From an uncultured Bacteroidota bacterium (GTDB taxonomy: Bacteria; Bacteroidota; Bacteroidia; NS11-12g; UBA955): a stretch of 18,511 bases of DNA. The translations under genes were made by a program, and so were the position numbers. Each line of letters opens with the position of its first letter. Positions within the stretch are counted from its first letter, which is position 1. Below, in pieces: positions 6,559 to 16,100 of this stretch. The stretch is taken from the NCBI GenBank assembly GCA_903959115.1, contig CAJBVU010000141.1, positions 1-18,511 of the forward strand. Reading direction: 5' to 3'. The notes under the pieces are model-generated. The model saw only the letters and a list, made by a program, of their open reading frames with translations. It made no database searches and was not told the origin of the DNA.

Positions 6559-7233
6559 ATGTTACACCCATGGGTCATTGCCGTTCAATCGCAATTCCAA
6601 ACCGCAGCCAATCCCAATGCCGCCCAAGCCATGTCGGCCTACATGAAAAGCCATTTTCCGTATTTAGGGATTTCATCACCACATCGCACAGAGCTACTTA
6701 AACCCATCCTTCAAAAAGAAAATCTGCCCAGCCATTCCGAACTACCTCAAATTTGTAATCAACTGTGGTCACTTCCGGAAAGAGAATACGCCTACGCAGC
6801 GATGAGCCTGTTGGCAAAAATGCAAAAGCAATTAACGCCAAACGATATCGAATGGATTTGTTCGCTCATTACGCAAAGAAGTTGGTGGGACTCCGTAGAT
6901 TCTATTGCAGGCGGCATCTTAAGTACGATAGTTGTCAAAAATCCCGATTGCCTCTGGGAAAAATTCGGACCACATGTTGAAAGCGACAACTATTGGCTAA
7001 ATCGTACCGCAATTATTGTCCAGCTGCGATGCAAACATCAAACCGACACTACTTTTCTAGAAACAGCGATCCTCCCGCACATGCATAGTAAAGAGTTCTT
7101 TATTCGCAAAGCCATTGGCTGGTCGCTCAGACAATATGCCAGAATCAACCCGCAATGGGTGATAGATTTTGTAAATCAACACGACAAGCAGTTGAGTGGC
7201 CTATCCAAACGCGAAGCGCTGAAACACCTGTAA
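6559..7233 (+). CDS. AlkD-type DNA alkylation repair glycosylase
   Basis: A 224-aa protein of the AlkD/HEAT-like repeat family, which releases cationic N3- and N7-alkylated purines from DNA without flipping the base. It is all alpha-helical in appearance and close to the usual length of about 230 aa. The residues known to matter in Bacillus cereus AlkD (W109, D113, R148, W187) are matched with a constant offset of one: W110 and D114 in SWWDSVDSIA, R149 in LNRTAIIVQLR and W188 in FIRKAIGWSLRQYAR. The family ending LSKREALKHL is present, so the protein is complete. The ATG follows a TACCTTTG box by 4 nt. The gene converges with the TPR protein gene, with 5 nt between stop codons. Damage-inducible control is not visible. 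Confidence 0.9.
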   Translation: MLHPWVIAVQSQFQTAANPNAAQAMSAYMKSHFPYLGISSPHRTELLKPILQKENLPSHSELPQICNQLWSLPEREYAYAAMSLLAKMQKQLTPNDIEWICSLITQRSWWDSVDSIAGGILSTIVVKNPDCLWEKFGPHVESDNYWLNRTAIIVQLRCKHQTDTTFLETAILPHMHSKEFFIRKAIGWSLRQYARINPQWVIDFVNQHDKQLSGLSKREALKHL

Positions 7234-7238
7234 AGCCT

Positions 7239-8528
7239 CTATTCGGTCTCTTTTCGAGAACTCAATACGCGAACTGCATATTCTTGAATCTTCTTTTCAC
7301 GATTCAACATCACCGTAACCGACTGTTTGGCATAGTAGTGCGTAATAATGGTCTCGGTTTTAAACAGTCGTGACTTCCCCTTTCTCTTGGGCACTTCGAT
7401 TTCCTTTTTAGCTTTTCGATGCGAATCCAATTGATATTTACACCGATAAGTACCACTGCTGTCCTTGCTCACCGAAAATGATGCCGTATCAATCGTTATC
7501 TCTTCCTCTACCACTCCATCTTGATTTTTTTGAAACAAATCGTACAAATCTGATTTATTGATTTGCGTTTTATCCATAAATCGGGGCGTGGACTCCCCAA
7601 AGTAGATCAACAACTCTTTGTGGCTGCCATTGGCAAAAAGGTCGTAGAAGGTCTGTAAATGAGCAATAAGCGAAGCTTTCTCCTCGGGTGTCACCAAGGT
7701 TGTGAGCATATTTCTGGCCGACTGGATATAAACTCCTTTTGGATGCGCGCTGATGTATCCTTGCAACGCTTCCAAACTCCCAGCGCGCAACGCAACATCA
7801 AAGTCAAACGAATCGATCATCAGCTTGGCATCTTCGATATGCATACCTCCGGCAGCTTCCATGGCCAACAAGTACCGACCCAAATTGGATTTGTCAGGGG
7901 GATTCAATGCCGAATTCCAAAGCTGTTCATCTTTTTCATACAGTGCTTTGAGTGCCTCACGGGCCATCGACCCAAACTTACCTTTAGGGAATTTTTCCAA
8001 AAAGTGCTGATACGATGGAATACTTGCTTCCTGATTTGCCTCACTCCAAGCCGCTTGCTCTTCACTAAAACTCTGGTAATAGACCAACATCGCAGCGATG
8101 CCCGCCACAAACAATAGGATTATCAGAATCCAAACCGACTTCCCTTTGGATTTTGAGCGTTGATTTTTCTGGTCTATCTGGTCGATGATTTCTTGTGCTT
8201 CTAACGATTCACCCATCAACTGAATGACTTTCTTCGCTTCATCATAGGCCTCATCGCGTCTACCCTTATCAAAATAATGTTGGGCTTTGACGAGTGCTTT
8301 CAAACCCATTTGATGTTTGATTTCTTTGGCTAGGGCGATGTTATTTTCCGAAGCATCCAACTCTAGGGCTTTCCGAATAAGGATATTGGCTTCGTAAATT
8401 TCACCGAGAGCCAAGGCGGCTTTTGCTTTGTTGTGCAGCAACTGAGCCGGATTAGGCTGATGGGATTGTTCCGGATGATCCAATCCGTTAGACTGAAAAA
8501 AAGGATCGGGCGAATCACCAACATTCAT
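7239..8528 (-). CDS. TPR-containing single-TM protein with C-terminal NTF2-like domain
   Basis: A 429-aa protein of unknown role. Residues about 28-118 are cytoplasmic TPR-like helical hairpins (AKAALALGEIYEANILIRKALELD, of the classic A..G..A/Y pattern). After the basic NQRSKSKGK tract (122-130) comes one TM helix (131-151), giving an N-in, C-out topology. Residues about 158-278 hold three roughly 37-residue helical repeats (such as YQHFLEKFPKGKFGSMAREAL and LQGYISAHPKGVYIQSARNML). Residues about 284-425 look like an NTF2-like or SnoaL-like alpha/beta domain (LQTFYDLFANGSHKELLIYF). There is no signal peptide or T9SS tail. The ATG at 8528 lies 4 nt after a TAATTTTA box. The split architecture suggests a scaffold linking cytoplasm and periplasm; this is inference. 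Confidence 0.75.
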   Translation of the reverse strand: MNVGDSPDPFFQSNGLDHPEQSHQPNPAQLLHNKAKAALALGEIYEANILIRKALELDASENNIALAKEIKHQMGLKALVKAQHYFDKGRRDEAYDEAKKVIQLMGESLEAQEIIDQIDQKNQRSKSKGKSVWILIILLFVAGIAAMLVYYQSFSEEQAAWSEANQEASIPSYQHFLEKFPKGKFGSMAREALKALYEKDEQLWNSALNPPDKSNLGRYLLAMEAAGGMHIEDAKLMIDSFDFDVALRAGSLEALQGYISAHPKGVYIQSARNMLTTLVTPEEKASLIAHLQTFYDLFANGSHKELLIYFGESTPRFMDKTQINKSDLYDLFQKNQDGVVEEEITIDTASFSVSKDSSGTYRCKYQLDSHRKAKKEIEVPKRKGKSRLFKTETIITHYYAKQSVTVMLNREKKIQEYAVRVLSSRKETE

Positions 8529-8532
8529 GGGG

Positions 8533-8564
8533 TAAAATTACAATGCGATTGCGAGTCAGACAAT
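8533..8564 (-). promoter_or_regulatory. Promoter of the TPR/NTF2 gene (ATTG-N20-TAATTTTA), near-leaderless
   Basis: On the minus strand ATTG at 8564..8561 is followed after 20 nt by TAATTTTA at 8540..8533 (one mismatch to TAnnTTTG). Only CCCC separates the box from the ATG at 8528, so the transcript would start at or inside the start codon. Confidence 0.5.
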
Positions 8565-8576
8565 ATGAAATCTATT

Positions 8577-8611
8577 AAAAAAAGAGGGGCGCCCTGCGGG
8601 CGCCCCTCTTT
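8577..8611 (-). terminator. Strong intrinsic terminator ending the large T9SS operon
   Basis: A perfect 14-bp inverted repeat (8581-8594 against 8598-8611) closes on a 3-nt loop. Its core is GGGGCGCCC, far more GC-rich than the surroundings, and on the minus strand it is followed by a run of 7 T. It begins 28 nt after the stop of the 8640 gene. The A-run on the other side would also allow it to work on plus-strand transcripts. Confidence 0.9.
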
Positions 8612-8639
8612 AATGATTCAATATACTTAACGACACCAA

Positions 8640-11600
8640 TTACTTGGTGACAGTGATCTTTTCTGTTGCAACACGACTTCCACTCTGAACGCGAACCATG
8701 TAAACACCTTCACTCAAATCACGAGTGTCAATATTTACCAATCCATTGTTCTGGGTATTGATCGACTTCACTGCTGCACCATTCATGTTGGTTACTACAA
8801 TGCTCACGGCAGAACCAAATGATTCAGTCATAGCAACATTGAAGCTGCCAATAGCAGGGTTAGGATAAACCGCAACACCTGAAGTTGCCAAGCTCTTCGC
8901 TGAGGCACGGTTCATTACCACCGTCTTTGTAGCGCTGCACTCACAACCTGTTGACTTAGTAACCGCGTACATCGTTACTTGGTAGCTACCATCTTTCAAG
9001 AAGTTGAATTGAGCGGTAGGACCATTTTGCTTTCCTCCATTCTCAATAACCCAAGTATAGGTAACCGTTCCCTGTGCTCCTGTAGCGCCTGATGCGTTCA
9101 TCGGCTCGAACTTCATTCCGTAGTAACCAAATGCGTAATCTGGAGTCGCTTGAAAATCACAAGTCTTTGGTCCTTCGTTGATGGTGATCTGACGAGTAAA
9201 TGAATCCAAACATCCACCCGCAATTTTCGCCTTCAACGTTACGTTATAAGTAGTAGTTGCGTTTACGTTATAGGTGTGCAAAGGATCGCTATCAGTTGAC
9301 ATGGTGTTATCACTAAAATCCCACTCATAACTGATATCACCCTGAGCCCATGTTGTACTGTTGTTGAATACCACAGGCTGACCAGCACAAACATCTTGTG
9401 CAGTGAAGGTAGCCTTCGGTTGAATCAACACATCCAAAGATTTGGTGGCAAATGATGTACAACCATTGTCCAATGAAATTGTCAAAGTGGCCGTCTTAGG
9501 TCCCAATGATCCCCAACTATGTGATGGCGACTCTGCTTTGGTTGATTTACCATCGCTGAATACCCACTGATAACTTGGCGTTGCATTGGCTACCGAAGGA
9601 GTTGTATTTGTAAACTCTGTTGGCTTCAAAGAACAAGCTGGGCCATTGATGAAGCTCACTTTTGGACTTTCTTTAACAGTTACAATATTCGTTACCGAAT
9701 CCTTACATCCAAATTCTGAAGTGATAACCAACTTTACATTCTTCTTTCCTGATGATCCAAACAAATGCTTAGGCGCCATGTCCGTGCTTACGCTGTTATC
9801 ATCAAAATTCCAGTATGATCCAATCAATCCCGATCCGATGCTACTGTTGTTTGCAAATACGAAGTCTTTGTTATCACAATCTCCACTCACTACTTTGTAA
9901 GCAGCTTTTGGCTTCTCAAATTGATATACTCTCTGCACTGCTGTTGCAATACATCCAGCCAAATCTGCAGTCATAGTAACTAAGTAAGATCCTTTGCTTG
10001 AATACTTGTATGTGGGATTGTTTGAAGTGCTAATGCCTTTGTTGTCACCAAAATCCCAACTCACCTTAGCATTGCTTGGTGAAGTTTGGTTAGTGAAAGA
10101 CAAATCGTAACCCTCACAAGCATTCTTCTTTGTGAAGATTGCTGTAGGAACAGGATTCACTTGAAAAGTAGTACTATCCATACTTGGGAAACCAAACGGC
10201 AATGTCTTTGCCAACATCTTTACCGTATATGTACCGGGTGTGTTAAAAGTAAATACTGGATCTGGAGCATCTGTTTTATCGGCCGCTTTTCCGGTTCCAA
10301 AATCCCATAAGAATTCCATATTCCCTGAAGTTACGGTCGACTTATTCTCAAATAATACGCTCTCACCCACACAGGCCTGTTTTGGCTTGGTAAAGTTTGG
10401 TACGATGGTAGGGTAGATCAATACATCACGCTTGATGATCGTGTCACAACCATTTCCTTTGTCGTTCACGATTACATAAATTGTAATCATAGAATCTTCC
10501 AAAGTTTTATCATTAGTAATAAACTTAACCACCATATCCGACGTAGCAGTAGGAGGAACCAAAGTGCCACCCGTAACTGATTTACCATACTTACACTTGG
10601 CTACAACACTTGCAGCCCAGTTGTTTCCACCACCATTACCCAAGTAATCTTTGTTTGTGTAAATGCGAGGTGAATTCACTGAATACTCAACGGGCTGACC
10701 CAATACAGTAACATCATTGTTTTTAGATGGCTGGTAGTACGCCCAAGTTGATGAAGTGGTGAATGTCATTACACCACCACCTGGTGCTGGCTTAACAAAA
10801 GTGTTAAAGATGAATGAATCATCACTATTGTCGTCATCCGGCAAATCAATAAAGATTGCAATGCGCGCAGGACCGGCATTATTCAATACAATCGGCGTTG
10901 GGAAATACACTTTTACAGAATCCCCTTGAGCTAACTGCTTAGTAACCAATGCGCTAACTTTTGGGCCTTTATTTATCGCATATGAAACATTAAAATTGCG
11001 TGCTTTGTCGTAAGAATAATTACTTTTTAGAGCAATCCAAGTAGGGCCAGATGTATAACCAGCACATACTGATGCGGGCACGGTAAAATTGGTAGACATT
11101 CTTTCCAAATCTGTCATCGTTTCTAAACCACCGCGATCGTGTTTGGTGCGATTTCTCGCTACTTTATTACAATCTAAATCATTTTTAGAAATGTAGCTCA
11201 CATTATTCTGAACATCCCAAGCTCCTGCTCTCCAATCGTGATTTGCTTTATCAACAAATTTAGGATCTACACCATTGTCGCGTGAACCATTTACTCCGGC
11301 ACCACTAAATCCTGCCCAATCTGTATAGTTGGTACCATTAAAGTACCAGTAAGGATAAGTAAACAAGTTATTCAAAGAATACGTATTGTCATTGAATTCT
11401 TTTAATACACCTGGAGAAGCATAGGCCAAGTACATGTATAAGTAACGATAATATTGAGAACCAGTACCCTTTAGGTCAATGATGTTACCCGTAAAAATTA
11501 CTGTATGATAGTATAAATAGAAATATCCATAGCAATACGATGAACCCGGCGTTTTTGCAGATGACATATCGGCTTGGAATGTATTATTCCTAATCTCGGC

Positions 11601-13130
11601 AGTATAGGTACCACTTAAACCTGAATAAATGTAGATATAAGAGGAATTTGATTTATTACCCGCAACCACGTTACCGATTACTTCATAGTTCATAAAATAG
11701 TACAAGTAGAAATAATGGTATCCTGTGGTTCCTGTCACCTCATTGTTCACAACAGTATTCCGGTTTACCCTCCAGCTGTTGATACCAGTATAGTAATAAA
11801 TATACGCTGAATACAAGTAGTTTACGGTTTTATTTGCAGTAACAATATTGTCGTTAAACTCATTAAAAGCATAAGCCGATGTTGTTCCATAATAGCAATA
11901 GAAGCAATAAAGATATCCAAGTGTTTCACCGTTTATCGCTTTGTTTCCATTAATACGAACGTCTTTTGGATAATAAATGTAATAATCATAATTTGTTGTA
12001 GCAGTACTAGTACCATCTACGTTATCTACTGTATTGTTTAATACATCCGTATAAACGGGATAGTAAACGTAAAACACGTAGCGCGATCCCGTTGTATAGG
12101 CTACATTTTTTACAATATTCCCATCAGCAATTACTTCATAGGTTGCATTTCCCGTAGGATAATTCAACGCGATACCATAAAATGTACTCATATTTGTGGT
12201 AGATGTTGTTGCTCCAACAAAGGGTAAATCATGGATATTGTTACCGTTTACCAAGTTGTCTCTGCTACTTGCGTAAGGATAATTTTCATAAATCGCATAC
12301 ATTGTAGTGCTACCACCAGTAGTTGCATTGGCACGAGAAATGTCGTTCATCAACACCTGGTTCCCATTGGGATATTGCATAAATACAGCATAGTAATAAA
12401 AATTGCGAATCGTACATCCCTCAACTGAATTGTTCTGAGCTGTTGTTGTGTAATTGGCGGTATTACCGTTTAAACCCACCGCGGTATATGGACCTGAACC
12501 GCCGCTTTGTGTGTACATTGTGCAATTACGAATTCTATTAAATGAACCTGGCTGACCTGACGTTCCAGTTGCCAATGACCCATTAGACATACCACTTGTA
12601 ACGGATGTACTAAGTGCATAATAATACGTCGCACTAGACGTACCGTTATAAGCACTCAAGAAAATATTCACCCCGTTAAAATCATTATAATCGGCCTGAT
12701 TCGTAATCCAAACACCACCTGGTGAAGTCGTGTTGCTATTATCAATCGTCATATTCTTGACAATTACGTAATCTGCACCATTCAATCGCAAGGCCGCATT
12801 TGACCCAGTATAGGTAAGAGTTGTGGCATTACCCTCTATCGTTAGAGTATTGGTCGAGCTACTTCCCGCATTGGCATTTAGCGTAATGGCATTTAAACCA
12901 ATATTACTACTGGCCTTCACATTCACTGTCACGGGACCCACAATACTTGCCGCGTTAAATGACGTAGCAAAACTTGTCCATGAAGTAAAATTTGTGGCGG
13001 TTGCCGCCGCTGCTGGATCAATGGTATAACTACCACTCATTTGTGCGAAGGCAGAAGCCGACGACAAACCCAAAGAAATCAAGAGCAACGCACCCTTGAA
13101 TTTCTGTTTCATATAGTTGTTCAATTTCAT
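8640..13130 (-). CDS. Giant T9SS-secreted protein: tyrosine-rich parallel beta-helix, six PKD-like domains, sorting domain
   Basis: A 1496-aa protein. Residues 1-30 are a signal peptide (ends SASAFAQ; a second ATG at residue 7 would also serve). Residues about 60-600 form a right-handed parallel beta-helix with N-rich turn motifs (NGN, NNTV, NRNTV). From about 344 to 590 each coil of roughly 30 residues carries a Tyr-rich strand such as YDYYIYYP, YLYCFYCYY or YHYFYLYY. Residues about 617-905 hold a linker and a beta-sandwich-like region. Six PKD or PKD-like domains follow at about 908-992, 995-1072, 1075-1153, 1157-1237, 1239-1318 and 1321-1407 (WDFG, WNFD, WVFSDG, WDFSDN). A T9SS tail occupies 1415-1496 (VAVYPNPAIGSF... 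EKITVTK). The gene is last in a run of three, 26 nt after its predecessor. An adhesin or surface-matrix role, or polysaccharide binding, is possible; no catalytic residues are evident. Confidence 0.9.
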   Translation of the reverse strand: MKLNNYMKQKFKGALLLISLGLSSASAFAQMSGSYTIDPAAAATATNFTSWTSFATSFNAASIVGPVTVNVKASSNIGLNAITLNANAGSSSTNTLTIEGNATTLTYTGSNAALRLNGADYVIVKNMTIDNSNTTSPGGVWITNQADYNDFNGVNIFLSAYNGTSSATYYYALSTSVTSGMSNGSLATGTSGQPGSFNRIRNCTMYTQSGGSGPYTAVGLNGNTANYTTTAQNNSVEGCTIRNFYYYAVFMQYPNGNQVLMNDISRANATTGGSTTMYAIYENYPYASSRDNLVNGNNIHDLPFVGATTSTTNMSTFYGIALNYPTGNATYEVIADGNIVKNVAYTTGSRYVFYVYYPVYTDVLNNTVDNVDGTSTATTNYDYYIYYPKDVRINGNKAINGETLGYLYCFYCYYGTTSAYAFNEFNDNIVTANKTVNYLYSAYIYYYTGINSWRVNRNTVVNNEVTGTTGYHYFYLYYFMNYEVIGNVVAGNKSNSSYIYIYSGLSGTYTAEIRNNTFQADMSSAKTPGSSYCYGYFYLYYHTVIFTGNIIDLKGTGSQYYRYLYMYLAYASPGVLKEFNDNTYSLNNLFTYPYWYFNGTNYTDWAGFSGAGVNGSRDNGVDPKFVDKANHDWRAGAWDVQNNVSYISKNDLDCNKVARNRTKHDRGGLETMTDLERMSTNFTVPASVCAGYTSGPTWIALKSNYSYDKARNFNVSYAINKGPKVSALVTKQLAQGDSVKVYFPTPIVLNNAGPARIAIFIDLPDDDNSDDSFIFNTFVKPAPGGGVMTFTTSSTWAYYQPSKNNDVTVLGQPVEYSVNSPRIYTNKDYLGNGGGNNWAASVVAKCKYGKSVTGGTLVPPTATSDMVVKFITNDKTLEDSMITIYVIVNDKGNGCDTIIKRDVLIYPTIVPNFTKPKQACVGESVLFENKSTVTSGNMEFLWDFGTGKAADKTDAPDPVFTFNTPGTYTVKMLAKTLPFGFPSMDSTTFQVNPVPTAIFTKKNACEGYDLSFTNQTSPSNAKVSWDFGDNKGISTSNNPTYKYSSKGSYLVTMTADLAGCIATAVQRVYQFEKPKAAYKVVSGDCDNKDFVFANNSSIGSGLIGSYWNFDDNSVSTDMAPKHLFGSSGKKNVKLVITSEFGCKDSVTNIVTVKESPKVSFINGPACSLKPTEFTNTTPSVANATPSYQWVFSDGKSTKAESPSHSWGSLGPKTATLTISLDNGCTSFATKSLDVLIQPKATFTAQDVCAGQPVVFNNSTTWAQGDISYEWDFSDNTMSTDSDPLHTYNVNATTTYNVTLKAKIAGGCLDSFTRQITINEGPKTCDFQATPDYAFGYYGMKFEPMNASGATGAQGTVTYTWVIENGGKQNGPTAQFNFLKDGSYQVTMYAVTKSTGCECSATKTVVMNRASAKSLATSGVAVYPNPAIGSFNVAMTESFGSAVSIVVTNMNGAAVKSINTQNNGLVNIDTRDLSEGVYMVRVQSGSRVATEKITVTK
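11330..12100 (-). repeat. Coding repeat array: tyrosine-ladder beta-helix coils of about 90 bp
   Basis: This stretch encodes residues about 344-600 of the protein above. Tyr clusters start near residues 351, 381, 406, 438, 471, 498, 532 and 560, separated by Asn-rich segments (DVLNNTVDN, DVRINGNKAIN, SWRVNRNTVVNN, YEVIGNVVAGN). Spacing is 25-34 residues. I count about 48 Tyr among residues 351-600 (roughly 19 percent). The repeats are degenerate at DNA level, so they are old rather than a recent expansion. Confidence 0.75.
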
Positions 13131-13156
13131 AATCGTGTTATTAGTTTTTTAAATTT

Positions 13157-16100
13157 TTAGTTTGCTACAATGATCTTTTTTGTTGTTACTTCATTATTAT
13201 TTCTAATGTTTATCAAATAGGTACCTTGACCGAATTTGCCCAAATCAATTTCTTGTGAACCAAAGCCACCATTGAAATTGTATTCCGCCACTTTTGATCC
13301 CACCATATTTGTGATCTCAACATGAACTGGAGATGCATTATTCAAAGCAAAATCAAATGTCACCAAACCATTCGTAGGATTAGGATAAACCATCACCTGC
13401 TCAGCCAATGTCAAATCTTCTTTCGCCAAGAAACTGTTTGTACAATCCGGTGGATACATCACGCGAACTGGACGCAATACAACCTGACTGCGATTACCAC
13501 TTGGATCAACCACTTGATAGTTGATGTAGTACATCCCCGCACGCCAAATATTGATGTTATGATTTAATACTTTTACCAACGGCATCAATTCAGCATTGCC
13601 ATAGTAGTTGTCCTCTACCGCAACATCACTCATCGCCCAGAAAGGAGTACCAGCGCACACATTTACCGCAGAAGTAATTAGTGTTGGTGCAATACGATCT
13701 ACAACCTTTACGAAACGACTGCGCTTTGTGATATTCCCGCTTTCATCGGTTGCTGTATATGTCTCCACATATAGTCCCAATGTAAATGGATTCACTTTGC
13801 CAGTCTTTTCAATTGAAATCTTAGAAACTGCACTATAGTTATCTCTCACCGTTACATTTTGAGAACTGTAAGAATTATTTACATCATGTACAACTGTATC
13901 TGGAGTATTCAATGTGATTTCAGGGGCGATGTAGTCATCTACGCGATAATTTACAGTGAAACCATCTTCTACGGCATCGTTTCCGTGAATATCCTTGGCA
14001 AAATAAGTCACAGGATAAGTTGCACGAACCAATGTATTTACCATGCCATTGTAACCCGGTACTTTATTTACTGAAATACTTCCGTTACATGTATCAAAAC
14101 CATTCACCGCATCTACAAATAAGCTACCCAATTGGATATTGATCACATCATTATCAACCAACCGCTTTCCATAATTAAATATCCCTGGCTTCTTCGTGTC
14201 AACCACCTTTACCGTTCTAGTTTTGGTTGATGCATTTCTTTGCGCATCCATAACATCATAAGTCACAGTATAAACGCCAACCAAAGAAGTATTTACCTTT
14301 CCGTTCGTCTTAATACTTGACGTTAGGTTTCCATCAACCAAGTCACTGGCTACAGCACCTTGTTCAGAATAAACACCGCACTGTTCAACCGTAACTGTAT
14401 CGCTACCAAATAAAGTAAGTGTTGGAGGCGTTTTATCTAATACAACAATAACGGTTCTTGTTACCTGAGCTGAAGAATTACCAGCGGCATCAGTAACTCC
14501 AAAGTTCATTGCATAAGTACCTGGCGTTGTACAATCCAAATCACCAGTGATCAAAACTTTCGATGTTAAATCACCTTCCGTAGGATCCGAAGCTGAATAG
14601 GTCTTGTAGGCCACTTCCGACCAACAGGCCGTTGCATTAGAAGTTCTTTCAACACGCACAACATCACTTCCTACCAATGTAATCACTGGAGCACGTTTGT
14701 CGTTTGCCAATGTGATACCATAATCTTCAAATTCACCCACCACGTTTACTCCACAAGCCGTATTTGAGAATGAACCATAAGATACAGCAATACGCATCCG
14801 AGTTACCCCTTCAAAACAATCTTTCAAATCAGGAACGCGAAATTTATTACTCGCCTTAGTACCGACAATCGAGCCACTGTTAAGTATCAACTCATCATCA
14901 GTGAAAGTTCCATCGATATTATAATCAATCCAAGCTTTGAAATTGGCATTGTTGGCATTGGTACGACGTGTAGCAATAACTGTATAATAAGAACCATAAC
15001 TCAACGCATCATTGAATTGATCAGTGAAATCACTGTATGCAGACACGCCCACTTCAGAAGTATTCTCCAACAAACTCACATTATCTTGCAATAATTCAAC
15101 TTTAGAAATCGCAACGTCTGACGACAACATGTCGGTAACCGGGGTACAATATTTAACCGCGATTACATACTTGGTTTTGATGATTTTCTTTTCTGTTGCT
15201 GCACGTCCACCAGGGGTACTCCATGCACGCAACGTAAACGTATAAGCTCCACCTACGCTAAATAGTATCTGCGGATTGCGACTATTGATTGTCGTTCCAC
15301 CCACAAAACTGTAGGTAGATGGATATATACTCCATTCGAAATTTGAAGCAAAATCTGTTTTTGTTTTAATAGATACAACCTCTCCCACTTTTGGACGCAA
15401 ATTGCTCGCTGTGAAATCAACGAATCCAGGTCCTGTGGGTGTATTCACTGTGATGTTCCTACAAAAAGTATCAACCCCATTACACACTTTTGCAATTAAG
15501 CAAACTTGATACGTACCATCTGTATAGAAAGCATTTGTAAATACTTTCGCTTTTGCACCATATCCTGAAGTACCGTCGATCATCCAATCGTATTCAACCT
15601 GACCTTGTGCATCCTTTACATTTGCAACAAAATCCAAGTTTGTTCCGTTGCCGATGGTTGTGTAATCAACATCATAACCAGATTTAGGATTTGCCACAGG
15701 CAACAACTCAGAATCCCATGTCGCAATAAATCCGCTATCGTTATTCGCTGTATTCGATTCAAATGTGATATACATAGAACCACTGAAAGCTTTAAATACA
15801 GTAGATGAGAACATAGTGAAGTTCACACCAGTAATACCACCTGCAGGGGAAATCTCCTTACCTGAAGCATCTTGACCATCATAAATGCGCAAACGATCGC
15901 CACCATCTCCCAAGGACAGTTTCAACTGTTTGAATTTCAAACGAATTTCTTTAGCACCACATGGGAAGATTTGGAAATAATCGATAGCCGTTTTTCTACC
16001 GTTACCATAATTACCGCCCTTACCACCATTGTCGTACAAAATACCACCCTGGTTAGATGCAATTTTGTTTGGTCCCAAATAGAATTCCCCAGGAGGAACC

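Noticed and set aside
8433..8630. Plus-strand 65-codon frame ending in RGAPCGRPSL
   Set aside because: The tail is simply the translated GC-rich terminator hairpin, and the rest is antisense to the TPR gene and its promoter.
11330..12100. Tyrosine-rich stretch as a frameshift or out-of-frame artefact
   Set aside because: The frame is uninterrupted over 1496 codons, the N-rich beta-helix motifs alternate regularly with the Tyr strands in the same frame, and the PKD and T9SS modules continue in it.
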